Positions 17,094-26,258 of a DNA stretch of 55,899 bases are shown here, one piece after another; the first letter of the stretch is position 1; the number at the start of each line of letters is the position of its first letter. The notes beneath the pieces are model-generated. The model ran no database searches. It was not told the DNA's origin and saw only the letters and a program-made list of their open reading frames with translations. This stretch comes from Bacteroidales bacterium. GTDB lineage: Bacteria > Bacteroidota > Bacteroidia > Bacteroidales > UBA7960. Where the stretch lies: the NCBI GenBank assembly GCA_007123065.1, contig SKSI01000090.1:1-55899 (forward strand), given 5' to 3'. The translations under genes were made by a program, and so were the position numbers.

Positions 17094-17987
17094 ATGAAAT
17101 TTGCACAAAACAGAACCTGGAAACTATTCATGTCCAGACTATATGGATGGGGCGCATCACTGGTGATCATCGGTGCCCTGTTCAAGATCATGCACTGGCC
17201 TTATGCCGATTTTGCACTTGTTGTTGGAATGGGGGTAGAGGCTATTGTGTTCTTCTTTTCCGCTTTTGAACAGGCACCCGAAGATCCGGACTGGAGTCTC
17301 GTATACCCCGAGCTGGCAGGTCTTGAACCTGACGAGAGGATTTCCAGAGAAACAAGCGTAGTTTCCGGAGGCACACAAAATATTACACTTTCTTCCAACC
17401 TCGACAAACTCATGGAAGAGGCAGATATCGGACCAGAGCTTATCAATAAACTTGGACGCGGCTTGCGCAACCTGAGCGACAACGCCGCAAGACTTGCTGA
17501 CCTGTCGAATGCAACCATTGCAACCAACCAGTACATCCAAAACATGGAAAGCGCATCCAAATCGGTACTGGAATTAAGCCAATCTTATAAGAGTAAAGCA
17601 GAGTATCTGAAACACGATCTTAGTTTGTCAGAAGAGTACAATACCAGCCTGAGAAGTGCTGTAAGTTCTCTTAACGACATGAGTGATTCCTACAAAGAAA
17701 CTGCATCCAGAGCCAAAGACAACATTTATGCTTCAGAGGATCTGACAAAAAGCCTCACTGCGCTTAACACTGCTTACGAGCTTCAAATGCAAACCACTAC
17801 CAACCAAACCGACATTGTAAAAAAATATGAAGATGCTGTCGGTTCCGTGGCAGACCAACTGAACAGCTCAGCAGCTACCGCTCAACAATACAAAGATCAA
17901 ATGGAACAGCTAACGGAAAACATAAAAAGCCTGAACAACGTTTATGGCAATATGCTTTCCGCAATGAATTTCAATGTAAACAGATAA
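17094..17987 (+). CDS. gldL: Type IX secretion motor protein GldL (PorL)
   Basis: Inner-membrane subunit of the proton-driven GldL-GldM motor. Two membrane helices lie at about 17-34 and 40-58. Between and within them are the conserved HWPYADFAL turn and two membrane glutamates, Glu49 (GMGVEAIVFF) and Glu59; the first is known in Flavobacterium to be essential for energy coupling. At 297 residues it is of the long PorL type, with a C-terminal cytoplasmic coiled coil (about 110-290) rich in Ser/Asn/Gln heptads. It lies 53 nt after gldK and 64 nt before gldM. Confidence 0.95.
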   Translation: MKFAQNRTWKLFMSRLYGWGASLVIIGALFKIMHWPYADFALVVGMGVEAIVFFFSAFEQAPEDPDWSLVYPELAGLEPDERISRETSVVSGGTQNITLSSNLDKLMEEADIGPELINKLGRGLRNLSDNAARLADLSNATIATNQYIQNMESASKSVLELSQSYKSKAEYLKHDLSLSEEYNTSLRSAVSSLNDMSDSYKETASRAKDNIYASEDLTKSLTALNTAYELQMQTTTNQTDIVKKYEDAVGSVADQLNSSAATAQQYKDQMEQLTENIKSLNNVYGNMLSAMNFNVNR

Positions 17988-18051
17988 TCATTTGCTTTTT
18001 TGGTTTAAAATTTTAAGCCAACGACAAGTGATTTAAGATAACACCCAAATT

Positions 18052-19635
18052 ATGGCAGGAGGAAAACAAACCCCCAGACAAAAACTGATCGGATTGATGT
18101 ATCTGATCTTCCTGGCGCTGATGGCCCTCAATGTGTCTGTGGAGGTCCTTGACTCATTCCCGCTGATTGACAGAGGGATACAAGAGACCAATCAAAATTT
18201 TGAGATGAAGGTCGATATGATCTATGATGACTTCAATGCACAGGTGCAAAACTTTTCCGAAGAACATGTATTTCCTTATCATGATCAAGCCCTCTATATT
18301 AAAGAGCTTGCAGACTCCATGGTCAGTTATATTATGACCAACAGAACACTGATGGTTTCCATGCTAAACAACATCAGCTTTGAAGAGGCAGACACACTTG
18401 ACCTGATCCAATTAAGACAAAAAGACAACTACAGCCGCTCTACACGTTTCTGGATGGAGGAAGGTGGTACCAGCGGCGGACCCGGAACAAGAGCCTACAT
18501 CCTCAAAACAAAAATTGAACACTTTAAAAACGAAATTGACAGCATCCTTTCTACACACAATCAAAGTGTCAAATTGGGTTTGGACACGGAAGGACCTTTT
18601 TACAGAGGGGATAACAGAATCGACTGGCAGACATACAACTTTGATCGTGTAATATCGGTTGCAGTAGCTACCAACCTCAGCAGACTGATCACAGAAGTAC
18701 GCAACGCACAGTTCGATGCAATCAGCATGCTTTATGACCTGATCCACGCCGGGCAGTTCCGGTTTGATGAAGTAAGCGCAAGGATTGTGCCGGAGAGCAG
18801 AATCGTTATGCAGGGAGGACAGTTTGAAGCGGATATATTTGTGGCCGCCATCGACACACGCCAGGACCCTGAAGTTTTCGTTGAGGGCATCGGCAGAATT
18901 CCGGTTCGCGATGGTGTAGGCCGCCTGCGGCTTGCAGCCACATCTCCGGGGTCACAGTCCATAAATGGAAGGATCACAGTCAGATCTCCCGCAGGTGTTG
19001 AAACATCACACCCTTTCAGAACACAATATACTGTTGAATCACCGATGGCAACAATATCACCCACAAGAATGAATGTTTTCTATGCCGGCCTCGAAAACCC
19101 TGTTTCGATCGCTGCCGGAGGGGTTCCAACCGAAAACCTCGTGGTTGAAATTTCTGAAGGAGGAACCCTTACAAGACAAAGAGATGGCAGCTATACCGTT
19201 ACCGTGGAGCCAGATGTCCGCGAAGTGAGTATTACTGTAAGAGCAAGAATCGGCGACCGAATGGAAACAATGGCCGTAACGCCTTTCAGGGTGCTTAGAA
19301 CACCAGCCCCTACAGCCTACATTGCCGGCCAAAGAAGTGGAAGAATCCCGAGGCAGCTGCTTACAAGACCACAAACAATTATCGAGGCAAGAATGGCTGA
19401 AGACTTCGTTTTTGACCTGCGGTATGAAGTAGCTCACTTCGAAATGATTACCGAAAGAGCAGGTGAGATCAGACGAGCAAACCAGGAAAGTGGCAACACC
19501 TTAACCAGCGAAATGGTTACTCTGGTTAATAATGCACGAAGCGGACAAAGCGTAACATTTACAAATATTTTCACACATCCAGGACCCGACGGTGAGCCAA
19601 GAAACCTCGGCGCCCTGTCTTTTACAATCGAATAA
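18052..19635 (+). CDS. gldM: Type IX secretion motor protein GldM (PorM)
   Basis: The single-pass periplasmic stalk that turns with respect to GldL and reaches the GldK/N ring. The 527 residues start with the hallmark QTPRQKLIGLMYLIFLALMA and one membrane helix (about 12-32), followed by a long helical D1 domain (about 40-225) and three beta-rich domains (about 225-527: TVESPMATISPTRMN marks the D2/D3 boundary region). The family's AGLENPVSIAAGGVP loop is present. Third in the gldKLMN order, with normal spacing. Confidence 0.95.
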   Translation: MAGGKQTPRQKLIGLMYLIFLALMALNVSVEVLDSFPLIDRGIQETNQNFEMKVDMIYDDFNAQVQNFSEEHVFPYHDQALYIKELADSMVSYIMTNRTLMVSMLNNISFEEADTLDLIQLRQKDNYSRSTRFWMEEGGTSGGPGTRAYILKTKIEHFKNEIDSILSTHNQSVKLGLDTEGPFYRGDNRIDWQTYNFDRVISVAVATNLSRLITEVRNAQFDAISMLYDLIHAGQFRFDEVSARIVPESRIVMQGGQFEADIFVAAIDTRQDPEVFVEGIGRIPVRDGVGRLRLAATSPGSQSINGRITVRSPAGVETSHPFRTQYTVESPMATISPTRMNVFYAGLENPVSIAAGGVPTENLVVEISEGGTLTRQRDGSYTVTVEPDVREVSITVRARIGDRMETMAVTPFRVLRTPAPTAYIAGQRSGRIPRQLLTRPQTIIEARMAEDFVFDLRYEVAHFEMITERAGEIRRANQESGNTLTSEMVTLVNNARSGQSVTFTNIFTHPGPDGEPRNLGALSFTIE

Positions 19636-19651
19636 TCATTTTTTAATCCAT

Positions 19652-19656
19652 GGAGG
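19652..19656 (+). promoter_or_regulatory. Shine-Dalgarno site that decides the gldN start
   Basis: GGAGG at 19652-19656 lies 8 nt before the ATG at 19665. It overlaps the other in-frame ATG at 19650, so the start at 19665 (MIKFLIFLP signal peptide) is favoured. Such a strong site is uncommon in this window. Confidence 0.7.
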
Positions 19657-19664
19657 ACATCCAT

Positions 19665-20513
19665 ATGATAAAGTTTTTAATTTTTTTGCCCATTATAAGC
19701 ATGCTAATGATCCCACAGGCTCATGGCCAGGTTAGCCCGGAAGAAGCTCCGCCACCTCCAAGAGACGGTTTTTATGAAAGAAGGGCAATTCATGAAAGAG
19801 GGCCGATAGAACTCCCTTATATAAGGGAAGCAGACGTCCTTTGGTCACTCAGGGTGTGGCAACGGATTGACCTTCGCGAAAGGATGAACCAAGTTCTTTA
19901 TTTTCCGGAAAATCCCTCCGGTGACTACAAAAGCCTGATGCAGGTTCTCAAAGAAGCCATTCTTGCCGGAGAGATCAGGGCATATGGTGTTGATGACGAT
20001 AGCTTTCAGGGAGAACCACTGGATCCCGAAACCGTGTTTGAAAACCTTGCAGAACAACTAACGTTTACAGTTGAAGGTGAAGAGGTTACCCAAATGATTC
20101 CCTTCTCAACCACAGATGTCTATATATTCAGAATTAAGGAAGAGTGGTTTATTGATAAAAGAAGAGGGCAATTGGATGTACGAATCATTGGCATCTCTCC
20201 GGCAATGCTTTTTAGAGATGAACAAACCGGGGAGCTAACAAATATACAGGAGCCACTCTTTTGGATCCCCTTTGAGGAAGCCAGACCGATATTGGCCGGA
20301 GCGCCAATTTATAATGTGCATAACAGTAGCCAGCTGATGTCATTTGACGATATCTTTATTCGTCGTTTCTTCAATGCTACAATCTACAGAGAAGACAGAC
20401 CCGACAACAGGGTCATCAGTGAATATATTGAAGACCCCATAGAGCGGCTGCTTGAAGCGGAACGAATTAAGGAAAGAATCAGAAATATGGAACTTGACCT
20501 GTGGCATTACTGA
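19665..20513 (+). CDS. gldN: Type IX secretion/gliding protein GldN (PorN)
   Basis: Periplasmic partner of GldK in the secretion ring. The 282 residues begin with a signal peptide (MIKFLIFLPIISMLMIPQAHG, no lipobox cysteine), then the family features: a proline-rich linker (PEEAPPPPRDGFYERR), DVLWSLRVWQRIDLREKMN-type block (here DVLWSLRVWQRIDLRERMNQ), IRIKEEWFIDKRRGQLDVRI-like strand and NATIYREDRPDNR near the end. It closes the operon and is followed at once by a strong bidirectional terminator. Confidence 0.94.
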   Translation: MIKFLIFLPIISMLMIPQAHGQVSPEEAPPPPRDGFYERRAIHERGPIELPYIREADVLWSLRVWQRIDLRERMNQVLYFPENPSGDYKSLMQVLKEAILAGEIRAYGVDDDSFQGEPLDPETVFENLAEQLTFTVEGEEVTQMIPFSTTDVYIFRIKEEWFIDKRRGQLDVRIIGISPAMLFRDEQTGELTNIQEPLFWIPFEEARPILAGAPIYNVHNSSQLMSFDDIFIRRFFNATIYREDRPDNRVISEYIEDPIERLLEAERIKERIRNMELDLWHY

Positions 20514-20529
20514 TCTTCCGATAGGATAT

Positions 20530-20568
20530 GATATAAAAAAAGAGGCGCCAGGCCTCTTTTTTTATATC
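20530..20568. terminator. Bidirectional terminator between gldN and fumC
   Basis: A perfect 17-bp stem (20530-20546 with 20552-20568) encloses a 5-nt loop; the GC core AGAGGC/GCCTCT is flanked by A7 and T7, so it works in both directions. On the minus strand it reaches into the fumC coding end: the fumC stop codon (20562-20564) lies within the stem. Confidence 0.92.
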
Positions 20569-21941
20569 ATCGAAGACGGATCCACCCAGCGGTCAAAATC
20601 CGCTTCTGATACCAAACCAAGCGCTAAAGCGGCCTGCTTCAAACTTGTGTTTTCTTTGTGAGCTTTGCCGGCGATTCGTGCAGCTTGATCGTATCCGACA
20701 TGGGGGTTAAGCGCGGTGACCAGCATCAGCGAGTTTTGCAAGTGCTCTGTAACCCGGTCTCTGTTCACTTCTATTCCCACCAAACACTTATCGGTAAAAC
20801 CAATGCAGGCATCAGCCATTAACTGTGCCGACTGCAATAAATTATAGACCATCACCGGTTTGAAGACATTGAGCTGAAAGTGCCCGTTCATCCCGCCGGT
20901 GGTTATGGCCAGATCATTACCGATCACCTGTGCGGCGACCATCGTCAATGCTTCAGCCTGAGTAGGGTTGACCTTCCCCGGCATGATTGAACTACCGGGT
21001 TCATTTGCAGGAAGTATGATCTCCCCGATGCCGCAACGTGGACCAGATGCCAGCAAACGAATATCGTTGGCAATTTTCATCAGGGATACAGCAATTGTTT
21101 TTAAGGCACCACTGCTTGCAACAACTGCATCATGTGCCGAGAGCGCTTCAAATTTATTAGGCGCAGTTATGAAAGGTTTATGTGTCAAATCCGCGATCAC
21201 ATCCGCAACAGCTTTATCAAAGCCCTTGGGTGCATTGATCCCGGTTCCGACAGCTGTGCCACCAAGAGCAAGCTCCCGAAGATGATCCAGACTATGCTGC
21301 AGGTCCTTTATCCCATACTCCAATTGTGCGGCAAAAGCGGAGAACTCTTGTCCCAGGGTAAGCGGCGTGGCATCCATCAAATGTGTGCGGCCAATTTTCA
21401 CCACATCCTGAAATGTGTTCGAACGTTCCTGTAAGGCTTGTTTCATCTTTATCAGAGCAGGCAACGTTTGTTCCGCAATCAGAGTGTACGCTGCAATATG
21501 CATAGCCGTAGGGAAAGTATCATTTGACGACTGGGATTTGTTGACATGGTCGTTGGGATGTACTTCCTTTTTATTGTCAGCAAGGCTGCCACCCATTAGT
21601 TCGTGTGCCCGGTTGGCAATCACCTCATTCAGGTTCATGTTGCTTTGTGTGCCGCTGCCGGTTTGCCAAACAACCAGGGGAAAATGATCGTCCATTTTGC
21701 CTTCAAGAATTTCATCACAAGCCTGAATAACGGGGTTTGACAGACGGCTATCCAGTATCCCCATCCTATTATTGACAATGGCAGCAGCCTTTTTCAAAAG
21801 TGCAAATGCACGGATTATCTCTACGGGCATTTTTTCCCTGCCAATGCGAAAATTCTCCAGCGACCGCTGTGTCTGAGCACCCCAGTATTTATCAGCCGGA
21901 ACCTGAACCGGCCCAAGGCTGTCGTGTTCTGTTCTGTACAT
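20562..21941 (-). CDS. fumC: Fumarate hydratase class II
   Basis: Oxygen-stable, iron-free fumarase of the TCA cycle (fumarate to L-malate), homotetramer. The 459 residues contain the three conserved regions: GTAVGTGINAPKGF, the hallmark GSSIMPGKVNPTQAEAL, and the N-terminal WQTGSGTQSNMNLNEVIANRA. The C-terminal helical domain is complete. It lies directly downstream of an unrelated class I fumarase on the same strand, with 121 nt between them that include a terminator, so the two are probably separate transcription units. Confidence 0.96.
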   Translation of the reverse strand: MYRTEHDSLGPVQVPADKYWGAQTQRSLENFRIGREKMPVEIIRAFALLKKAAAIVNNRMGILDSRLSNPVIQACDEILEGKMDDHFPLVVWQTGSGTQSNMNLNEVIANRAHELMGGSLADNKKEVHPNDHVNKSQSSNDTFPTAMHIAAYTLIAEQTLPALIKMKQALQERSNTFQDVVKIGRTHLMDATPLTLGQEFSAFAAQLEYGIKDLQHSLDHLRELALGGTAVGTGINAPKGFDKAVADVIADLTHKPFITAPNKFEALSAHDAVVASSGALKTIAVSLMKIANDIRLLASGPRCGIGEIILPANEPGSSIMPGKVNPTQAEALTMVAAQVIGNDLAITTGGMNGHFQLNVFKPVMVYNLLQSAQLMADACIGFTDKCLVGIEVNRDRVTEHLQNSLMLVTALNPHVGYDQAARIAGKAHKENTSLKQAALALGLVSEADFDRWVDPSSMI

Positions 21942-21997
21942 GGTTTTGAATTTGGTTTATCAATATTTTTCAGGATATTCTGATGATAGATGCCGCA

Positions 21998-22029
21998 AAT
22001 AAATGAAAACCCCGGCAAACTACCGGGGT
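21998..22029 (-). terminator. Terminator downstream of the class I fumarase gene
   Basis: ACCCCGG at 22009-22015 pairs with CCGGGGT at 22023-22029 around a 7-nt loop; on the minus strand a T-rich tract follows (21998-22008). It lies 34 nt past the stop of the class I fumarase. Confidence 0.8.
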
Positions 22030-22062
22030 AAACAAGCATATCACTCAAGATGTTCAGTAGTG

Positions 22063-23682
22063 TCAGGTTATGCTGTAGAAGTCATTGCCCTTATCATCAA
22101 CAAGAATAAAAGCAGGGAATTTCTCCACCCGGATTCTGTAAATAGCTTCCATACCAAGTTCCGGATATTCGAGAAGTTCTACTTTTGTGATGTTTTTCTG
22201 AGCAAGGATAGCAGCAGGGCCACCTATGCTGCCCAAGTAGAAGCCTCCATGCTTTTTGCAGGCATCCGTAACAGCCTGACTGCGGTTTCCTTTTGCAATC
22301 ATCACCTTGCTGCCGCCGTGCTGCTGGAATAGGTCAACGTAAGAATCCATTCGTCCGGCAGTGGTCGGTCCAAAAGAACCGGAAGGCATTCCTTCCGGAG
22401 TTTTTGCAGGCCCGGCATAATAGATGGGATGGTTTATGATATATTCGGGGAGACCCTCACCTTCATCAAGCCGTTCTTTCAGTTTTGAGTGGGCAATATC
22501 GCGGCCGACAACGATGGTGCCATTCAATGAAAGCCGGGTGCCTACAGGATGCTTTGTAAGTTCAGCAAGAATTGCCTCCATCGACTGATCCAGGTTGATT
22601 TCAACAGCACCTGCCGCATCATCCACTTTGCGAAGTTCTTCCGGAATGAAGCGTCCCGGGTTGTCTTCAAGCTTTTCAACCCAAAGACCATCCTTATTGA
22701 TTTTTGCCCTGATGTTTCTGTCAGCCGCACAAGAAACACCCATTCCGACCGGACAGGAGGCCCCATGGCGTGGCAACCGGATCACCCTGATATCCAAAGC
22801 AAAATACTTGCCTCCAAACTGAGCGCCAATACCCAGGTTATAGGCTGCTTTCAGGACTTTTTGCTCCATCTCTCTGTCGCGGAATGCCTGACCGTGCTCA
22901 TTCCCCACATCCGGCAGATTGTCCAGGTACTTCGCAGAAGCCAGCTTAACGGTTTTCAGTGTTGCTTCGGCAGAAGTGCCTCCTACAACAAAAGCGACGT
23001 GATATGGCGGGCAGGCGGCTGTTCCAAGCGACTTCAGCTTATCGACAAGAAAAGCCTCCAGTTTTTCAGGATTCAGCAATGCTTTGGTTTGTTGGTAGAG
23101 AGCGGTTTTGTTTGCGGACCCACCCCCTTTTGCAACAAACAAGAACTGGTATTCAGAACCATCCGTCGCATAAAGATCAATTTGCGCAGGCAGGTTTGTT
23201 CCAGAGTTTTTCTCTTTGTACATATCCAATGGGATGGTTTGCGAATAACGCAGGTTTTCTTCAGTATACAAATTGTAAACCCCTTTTGAAAGCGCCCCGG
23301 CATCTCCACCTCCAGTCCATACCTGCTGTCCCTTTTTTCCGATAATGGTTGCCGTACCGGTATCCTGACAAAACGGAAGCACCCCTTTTGCAGATATTTC
23401 AGCATTACGCAACATCGTTAATGCCACATACTTGTCATTTTCGCTGGCTTTGGGATCATCCAGAATTGCAGCAACCTGCTTGATATGCTCCGTGCGCAAC
23501 ATAAAAGAGGCATCACGCAATGCAACCTGGGCAAGTTTCTCAAGGCCTTCCTTGTCAACTTTGAGCATTTCAATGCCATTTAATTTCTCAAAAGAAACAA
23601 AGTCCTTTGTCAACAGATAATAGTTCGTTCTATCAGCGGCTGTTGGAAAGGGATCCTGGTAAAAAAATTCGGGAGTTTTCAT
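22063..23682 (-). CDS. Fumarate hydratase class I (iron-sulfur)
   Basis: The [4Fe-4S] fumarase, oxygen-sensitive and fast, here as a single 539-residue chain with N-terminal alpha and C-terminal beta regions fused. Cluster cysteines can be assigned as Cys105 (PFCQDTGTA), Cys224 (TAACPPYHVAF) and Cys318 (GMGVSCAADRN); the 119 and 94 residue gaps equal those of the Leishmania class I enzyme. The C-terminal region has GSFGPTTAGRMDSY. Same reaction as the neighbouring fumC but no sequence relation: this gives a cell both an anaerobic/iron-replete and an oxidative-stress/iron-poor enzyme. Symbol fumA or fumB is used in E. coli; I leave it open. Confidence 0.95.
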   Translation of the reverse strand: MKTPEFFYQDPFPTAADRTNYYLLTKDFVSFEKLNGIEMLKVDKEGLEKLAQVALRDASFMLRTEHIKQVAAILDDPKASENDKYVALTMLRNAEISAKGVLPFCQDTGTATIIGKKGQQVWTGGGDAGALSKGVYNLYTEENLRYSQTIPLDMYKEKNSGTNLPAQIDLYATDGSEYQFLFVAKGGGSANKTALYQQTKALLNPEKLEAFLVDKLKSLGTAACPPYHVAFVVGGTSAEATLKTVKLASAKYLDNLPDVGNEHGQAFRDREMEQKVLKAAYNLGIGAQFGGKYFALDIRVIRLPRHGASCPVGMGVSCAADRNIRAKINKDGLWVEKLEDNPGRFIPEELRKVDDAAGAVEINLDQSMEAILAELTKHPVGTRLSLNGTIVVGRDIAHSKLKERLDEGEGLPEYIINHPIYYAGPAKTPEGMPSGSFGPTTAGRMDSYVDLFQQHGGSKVMIAKGNRSQAVTDACKKHGGFYLGSIGGPAAILAQKNITKVELLEYPELGMEAIYRIRVEKFPAFILVDDKGNDFYSIT

Positions 23683-23811
23683 TGATGAATGGGTTTTGGT
23701 TGAGTGATTAAGGTTATTAAGATGCTATAAATATAACATAATCCCATAAAAAACACAAATATTCTGTAAGGAATCCGGTTCAGCAGAAAATAATCCGGAC
23801 ATTAAAAATTG

Positions 23812-23819
23812 TATCTTTG
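23812..23819 (+). promoter_or_regulatory. Putative rbfA -7 element
   Basis: TATCTTTG matches TAnnTTTG exactly but lies only 5 nt before the rbfA ATG, so transcription would start at or very near the start codon (a leaderless or near-leaderless message). No TTTG partner is clear upstream. Confidence 0.35.
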
Positions 23820-23824
23820 CCACT

Positions 23825-24160
23825 ATGGAAACGAACAGACAATTGCGAATTTCACGCCTGATACAGAAAGACCTGGGCGAAATATTACAGGTCTCAGGAA
23901 GAGACTGGCTCCCCGGGGCGATGGTAACCGTTACCAAAGTTTATGTAACAGCTGACTTATCGATCGCACGGGTATACCTGAGCATTTTTGGTAAAGATGC
24001 AGCGGAAGTGATCAGTTTGATCGACATGAAGCGAAATGAGATCCGGCGACAGCTCGGAATGCGTGTAAAAAACCAGTTGCGACATGTACCAGAACTCCGC
24101 TTTTTTGTTGATGACAGCCTGGATTATATCGAAAACCTGGAGAATTTACTTAAAAAGTAA
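23825..24160 (+). CDS. rbfA: Ribosome-binding factor A
   Basis: Small KH-fold factor that binds the 30S subunit and helps mature the 5' end of 16S rRNA, important in cold. The 111 residues have the family pattern: RQLRISRLIQKDLGEILQ at the N-terminus, VTVTKVYVTADLSIARVYLS in the middle and RHVPELRFFVDDSLDYIE at the end. Normal length. First gene of a tight group: the methyltransferase starts 9 nt after it and the permease 4 nt after that. Confidence 0.95.
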   Translation: METNRQLRISRLIQKDLGEILQVSGRDWLPGAMVTVTKVYVTADLSIARVYLSIFGKDAAEVISLIDMKRNEIRRQLGMRVKNQLRHVPELRFFVDDSLDYIENLENLLKK

Positions 24161-24169
24161 CCTCAAAGC

Positions 24170-24994
24170 ATGCACTACGACCCGATAAAACAGTTTTTGA
24201 GCAAGCTGTTCAATCGCTACGCGATTACAAGAAAGTTGTTTTATTTTCTTTTGGATGTGTTGCTCCTGAGAAGCTGGCACATCAGAAAAGCATTAAGAAG
24301 TTACCGACGGTCAACAGGAAAGGGCGCTTCACTGTATGTGCTCGATGCAGGCAGCGGACTTGGACAGTATTCCTGGAGAATGGCCAGGAGGAATCCTTCC
24401 TGGAATATTACAGCTGTTGACATCAAAGAAGAAGAGGTTGCATCTTGTAACGCGTTCTTTGAAAAGCAAAAAGTTCACAATGTGGATTTCAGAGCTGAAA
24501 ACCTCGTAGAATATGTACAGCCCGACACATATGACCTGATTCTCTCTGTAGATGTGATGGAGCATATTGAAGAAGACCAGCTGGTTTTTAATAATTTTTT
24601 CAAGTCGCTGAATGACGGGGGTGTTTTGTTAATCAGCACCCCGTCAAACCTTGGTGGCAGCGACGTACGAGAGGAGGGAGATCAGTCTTTTATTGAAGAA
24701 CACGTGCGCGATGGCTATGCTTCAGAGGAGATCAGGACAAAGCTTGAAAAGGCAGGATTTCAGGAGGTGGAAACAAAATATACGTACGGCAAACCAGGCA
24801 GTCTGGCCTGGCGCTTCTCCATGAAATACCCTGTTCTGATGCTTGGAAGATCCAGGGCCTTTTTATTTTTATTGCCTTTTTATTATCTCATTTTGATGCC
24901 TTTTGTGCTTTTTTTAAATTACCGGGACATCAACAAAACCCACCAAAAGGGAACAGGGCTTTTGGTAAAAGCCCGTAAGAAACGAAAAGTTTGA
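24170..24994 (+). CDS. Class I SAM-dependent methyltransferase with C-terminal membrane segment
   Basis: A 274-residue methyltransferase of the Rossmann class. Motif I is VLDAGSGLGQYSWRMA, motif II ITAVDIKEEEV, then DLILSVDVMEHIEED and GGVLLISTPSN. The substrate is not evident. The last quarter has one strongly hydrophobic stretch (AFLFLLPFYYLILMPFVLFL, about residues 230-249) followed by a basic tail, so it may be tied to the inner membrane and act on a lipid or quinone-like substrate; that is inference. It sits between rbfA and a LolC/FtsX-type permease with very short gaps. Confidence 0.85.
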   Translation: MHYDPIKQFLSKLFNRYAITRKLFYFLLDVLLLRSWHIRKALRSYRRSTGKGASLYVLDAGSGLGQYSWRMARRNPSWNITAVDIKEEEVASCNAFFEKQKVHNVDFRAENLVEYVQPDTYDLILSVDVMEHIEEDQLVFNNFFKSLNDGGVLLISTPSNLGGSDVREEGDQSFIEEHVRDGYASEEIRTKLEKAGFQEVETKYTYGKPGSLAWRFSMKYPVLMLGRSRAFLFLLPFYYLILMPFVLFLNYRDINKTHQKGTGLLVKARKKRKV

Positions 24995-24998
24995 TATT

Positions 24999-26225
24999 TT
25001 GCGATTTCCTTTATACATAGCGTGGAGGTATCTGCTCGCCAAAAAGACGCACAACGCGATTAACATCATCACCCTGGTGTCAATGATTGGTGTTGGCGTG
25101 GGTACAATGGCGCTTGTGGTGATTTTATCGGTAACAAATGGTCTGGAAAAGCTTATTATATCACAGTTTAACGCCTTTCACGCAGATATTGAGATCACCC
25201 CTTCAACAGGAAAAACCTTTCAGCTGTCAAACTTTCCGCTCGAGGACCTCCATACCGTTCCGGGTGTCTTACACACCAGTAGCGTCCTCGAAGAGTCGGG
25301 CATGATCAGGTACCGTGAACGGCAACACCTTGTAAAACTCAGGGGCGTTGACTCTATTTATCACAAAGTTACAGGTATTGATACGCTGATCGTTGAAGGG
25401 ATATATGAGCTAAAAAAAAATGACCGCAACTTTATCCTGCCTGGCAATGGCGTTGCCTCGATCATCAATGCCAGCATCCACGACCTGCTCCATCCCATCG
25501 AAATCTTCATACCGACACGGGGACGAACAGCCGGTTTAACAGCCGCTCAGGCGTTTCGTTCCTCCTCCAACCATGCCAGCGGCATCTGGGCGGTCCAGGC
25601 TGAGATGGATTCCGAATACGTTCTGCTTCCCCTTCGTTTGATGCGCCGCCTTCTTGAATATGATGATGAGGTATCTTCAATCGTGATTGCTGTCGAAGAC
25701 GGCAAACGCATATCAACGATCCAGCGTCGCATTCAGGAAGTAACAGGCCCCGGTTACATCATCAGAAACCGAATGCAGCAGCAGGATTTTCTTTACAAAG
25801 TAATGCGTTCGGAAAAATGGGCCATCTTTTTTATTCTTTCTTTTATTTTGATGATCGCGGCATTTAACATTGTTGGGTCACTCACCATGCTGGTACTGGA
25901 AAAACGGAAAGATATCGCGGTACTCAGAAGCATGGGGGCGTCCCGAAAACTGATCGAGCGGATATTTTTGCTGGAAGGGATCCTGATTAGCATGGGTGGC
26001 GCACTTGGAGGAATCCTTCTTGGCGGACTGGTCTCCTGGTTGCAAATGAAATATGGGATCATAGTCATTCAGGCAGAAGGATCTTTTATCATTGATGCAT
26101 ATCCGGTTGTCGTTAAAGCCTTCGATCTTATACTGGTTGCCTTTACCGTTTTTTGTATCGGTTTGCTTGCATCGTTGCTGCCTTTGAAAAACATGTGGAA
26201 AGGCATGGACAAGGCACCGGTCTAA
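24999..26225 (+). CDS. LolC/LolE-like ABC transporter permease (FtsX domain)
   Basis: A 408-residue permease with the layout of lipoprotein-releasing LolC/E and MacB-like proteins: one N-terminal helix after the family opening IAWRYLLAKKTHNAINIITL (about residues 20-45), a periplasmic domain (50-260), and three C-terminal helices (about 274-300, 320-345, 370-395) of the FtsX fold with VLRSMGASRKLIERIFLLEG between. The start is TTG at 24999, 4 nt after the methyltransferase stop; it gives the expected N-terminus. The matching ATPase (LolD) is not adjacent, as often in this phylum. Likely moves lipoproteins from the inner membrane. Confidence 0.87.
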   Translation: MRFPLYIAWRYLLAKKTHNAINIITLVSMIGVGVGTMALVVILSVTNGLEKLIISQFNAFHADIEITPSTGKTFQLSNFPLEDLHTVPGVLHTSSVLEESGMIRYRERQHLVKLRGVDSIYHKVTGIDTLIVEGIYELKKNDRNFILPGNGVASIINASIHDLLHPIEIFIPTRGRTAGLTAAQAFRSSSNHASGIWAVQAEMDSEYVLLPLRLMRRLLEYDDEVSSIVIAVEDGKRISTIQRRIQEVTGPGYIIRNRMQQQDFLYKVMRSEKWAIFFILSFILMIAAFNIVGSLTMLVLEKRKDIAVLRSMGASRKLIERIFLLEGILISMGGALGGILLGGLVSWLQMKYGIIVIQAEGSFIIDAYPVVVKAFDLILVAFTVFCIGLLASLLPLKNMWKGMDKAPV

Positions 26226-26258
26226 ACAAGTTGCCCGGAATATGGCTTCAGAAATTAC

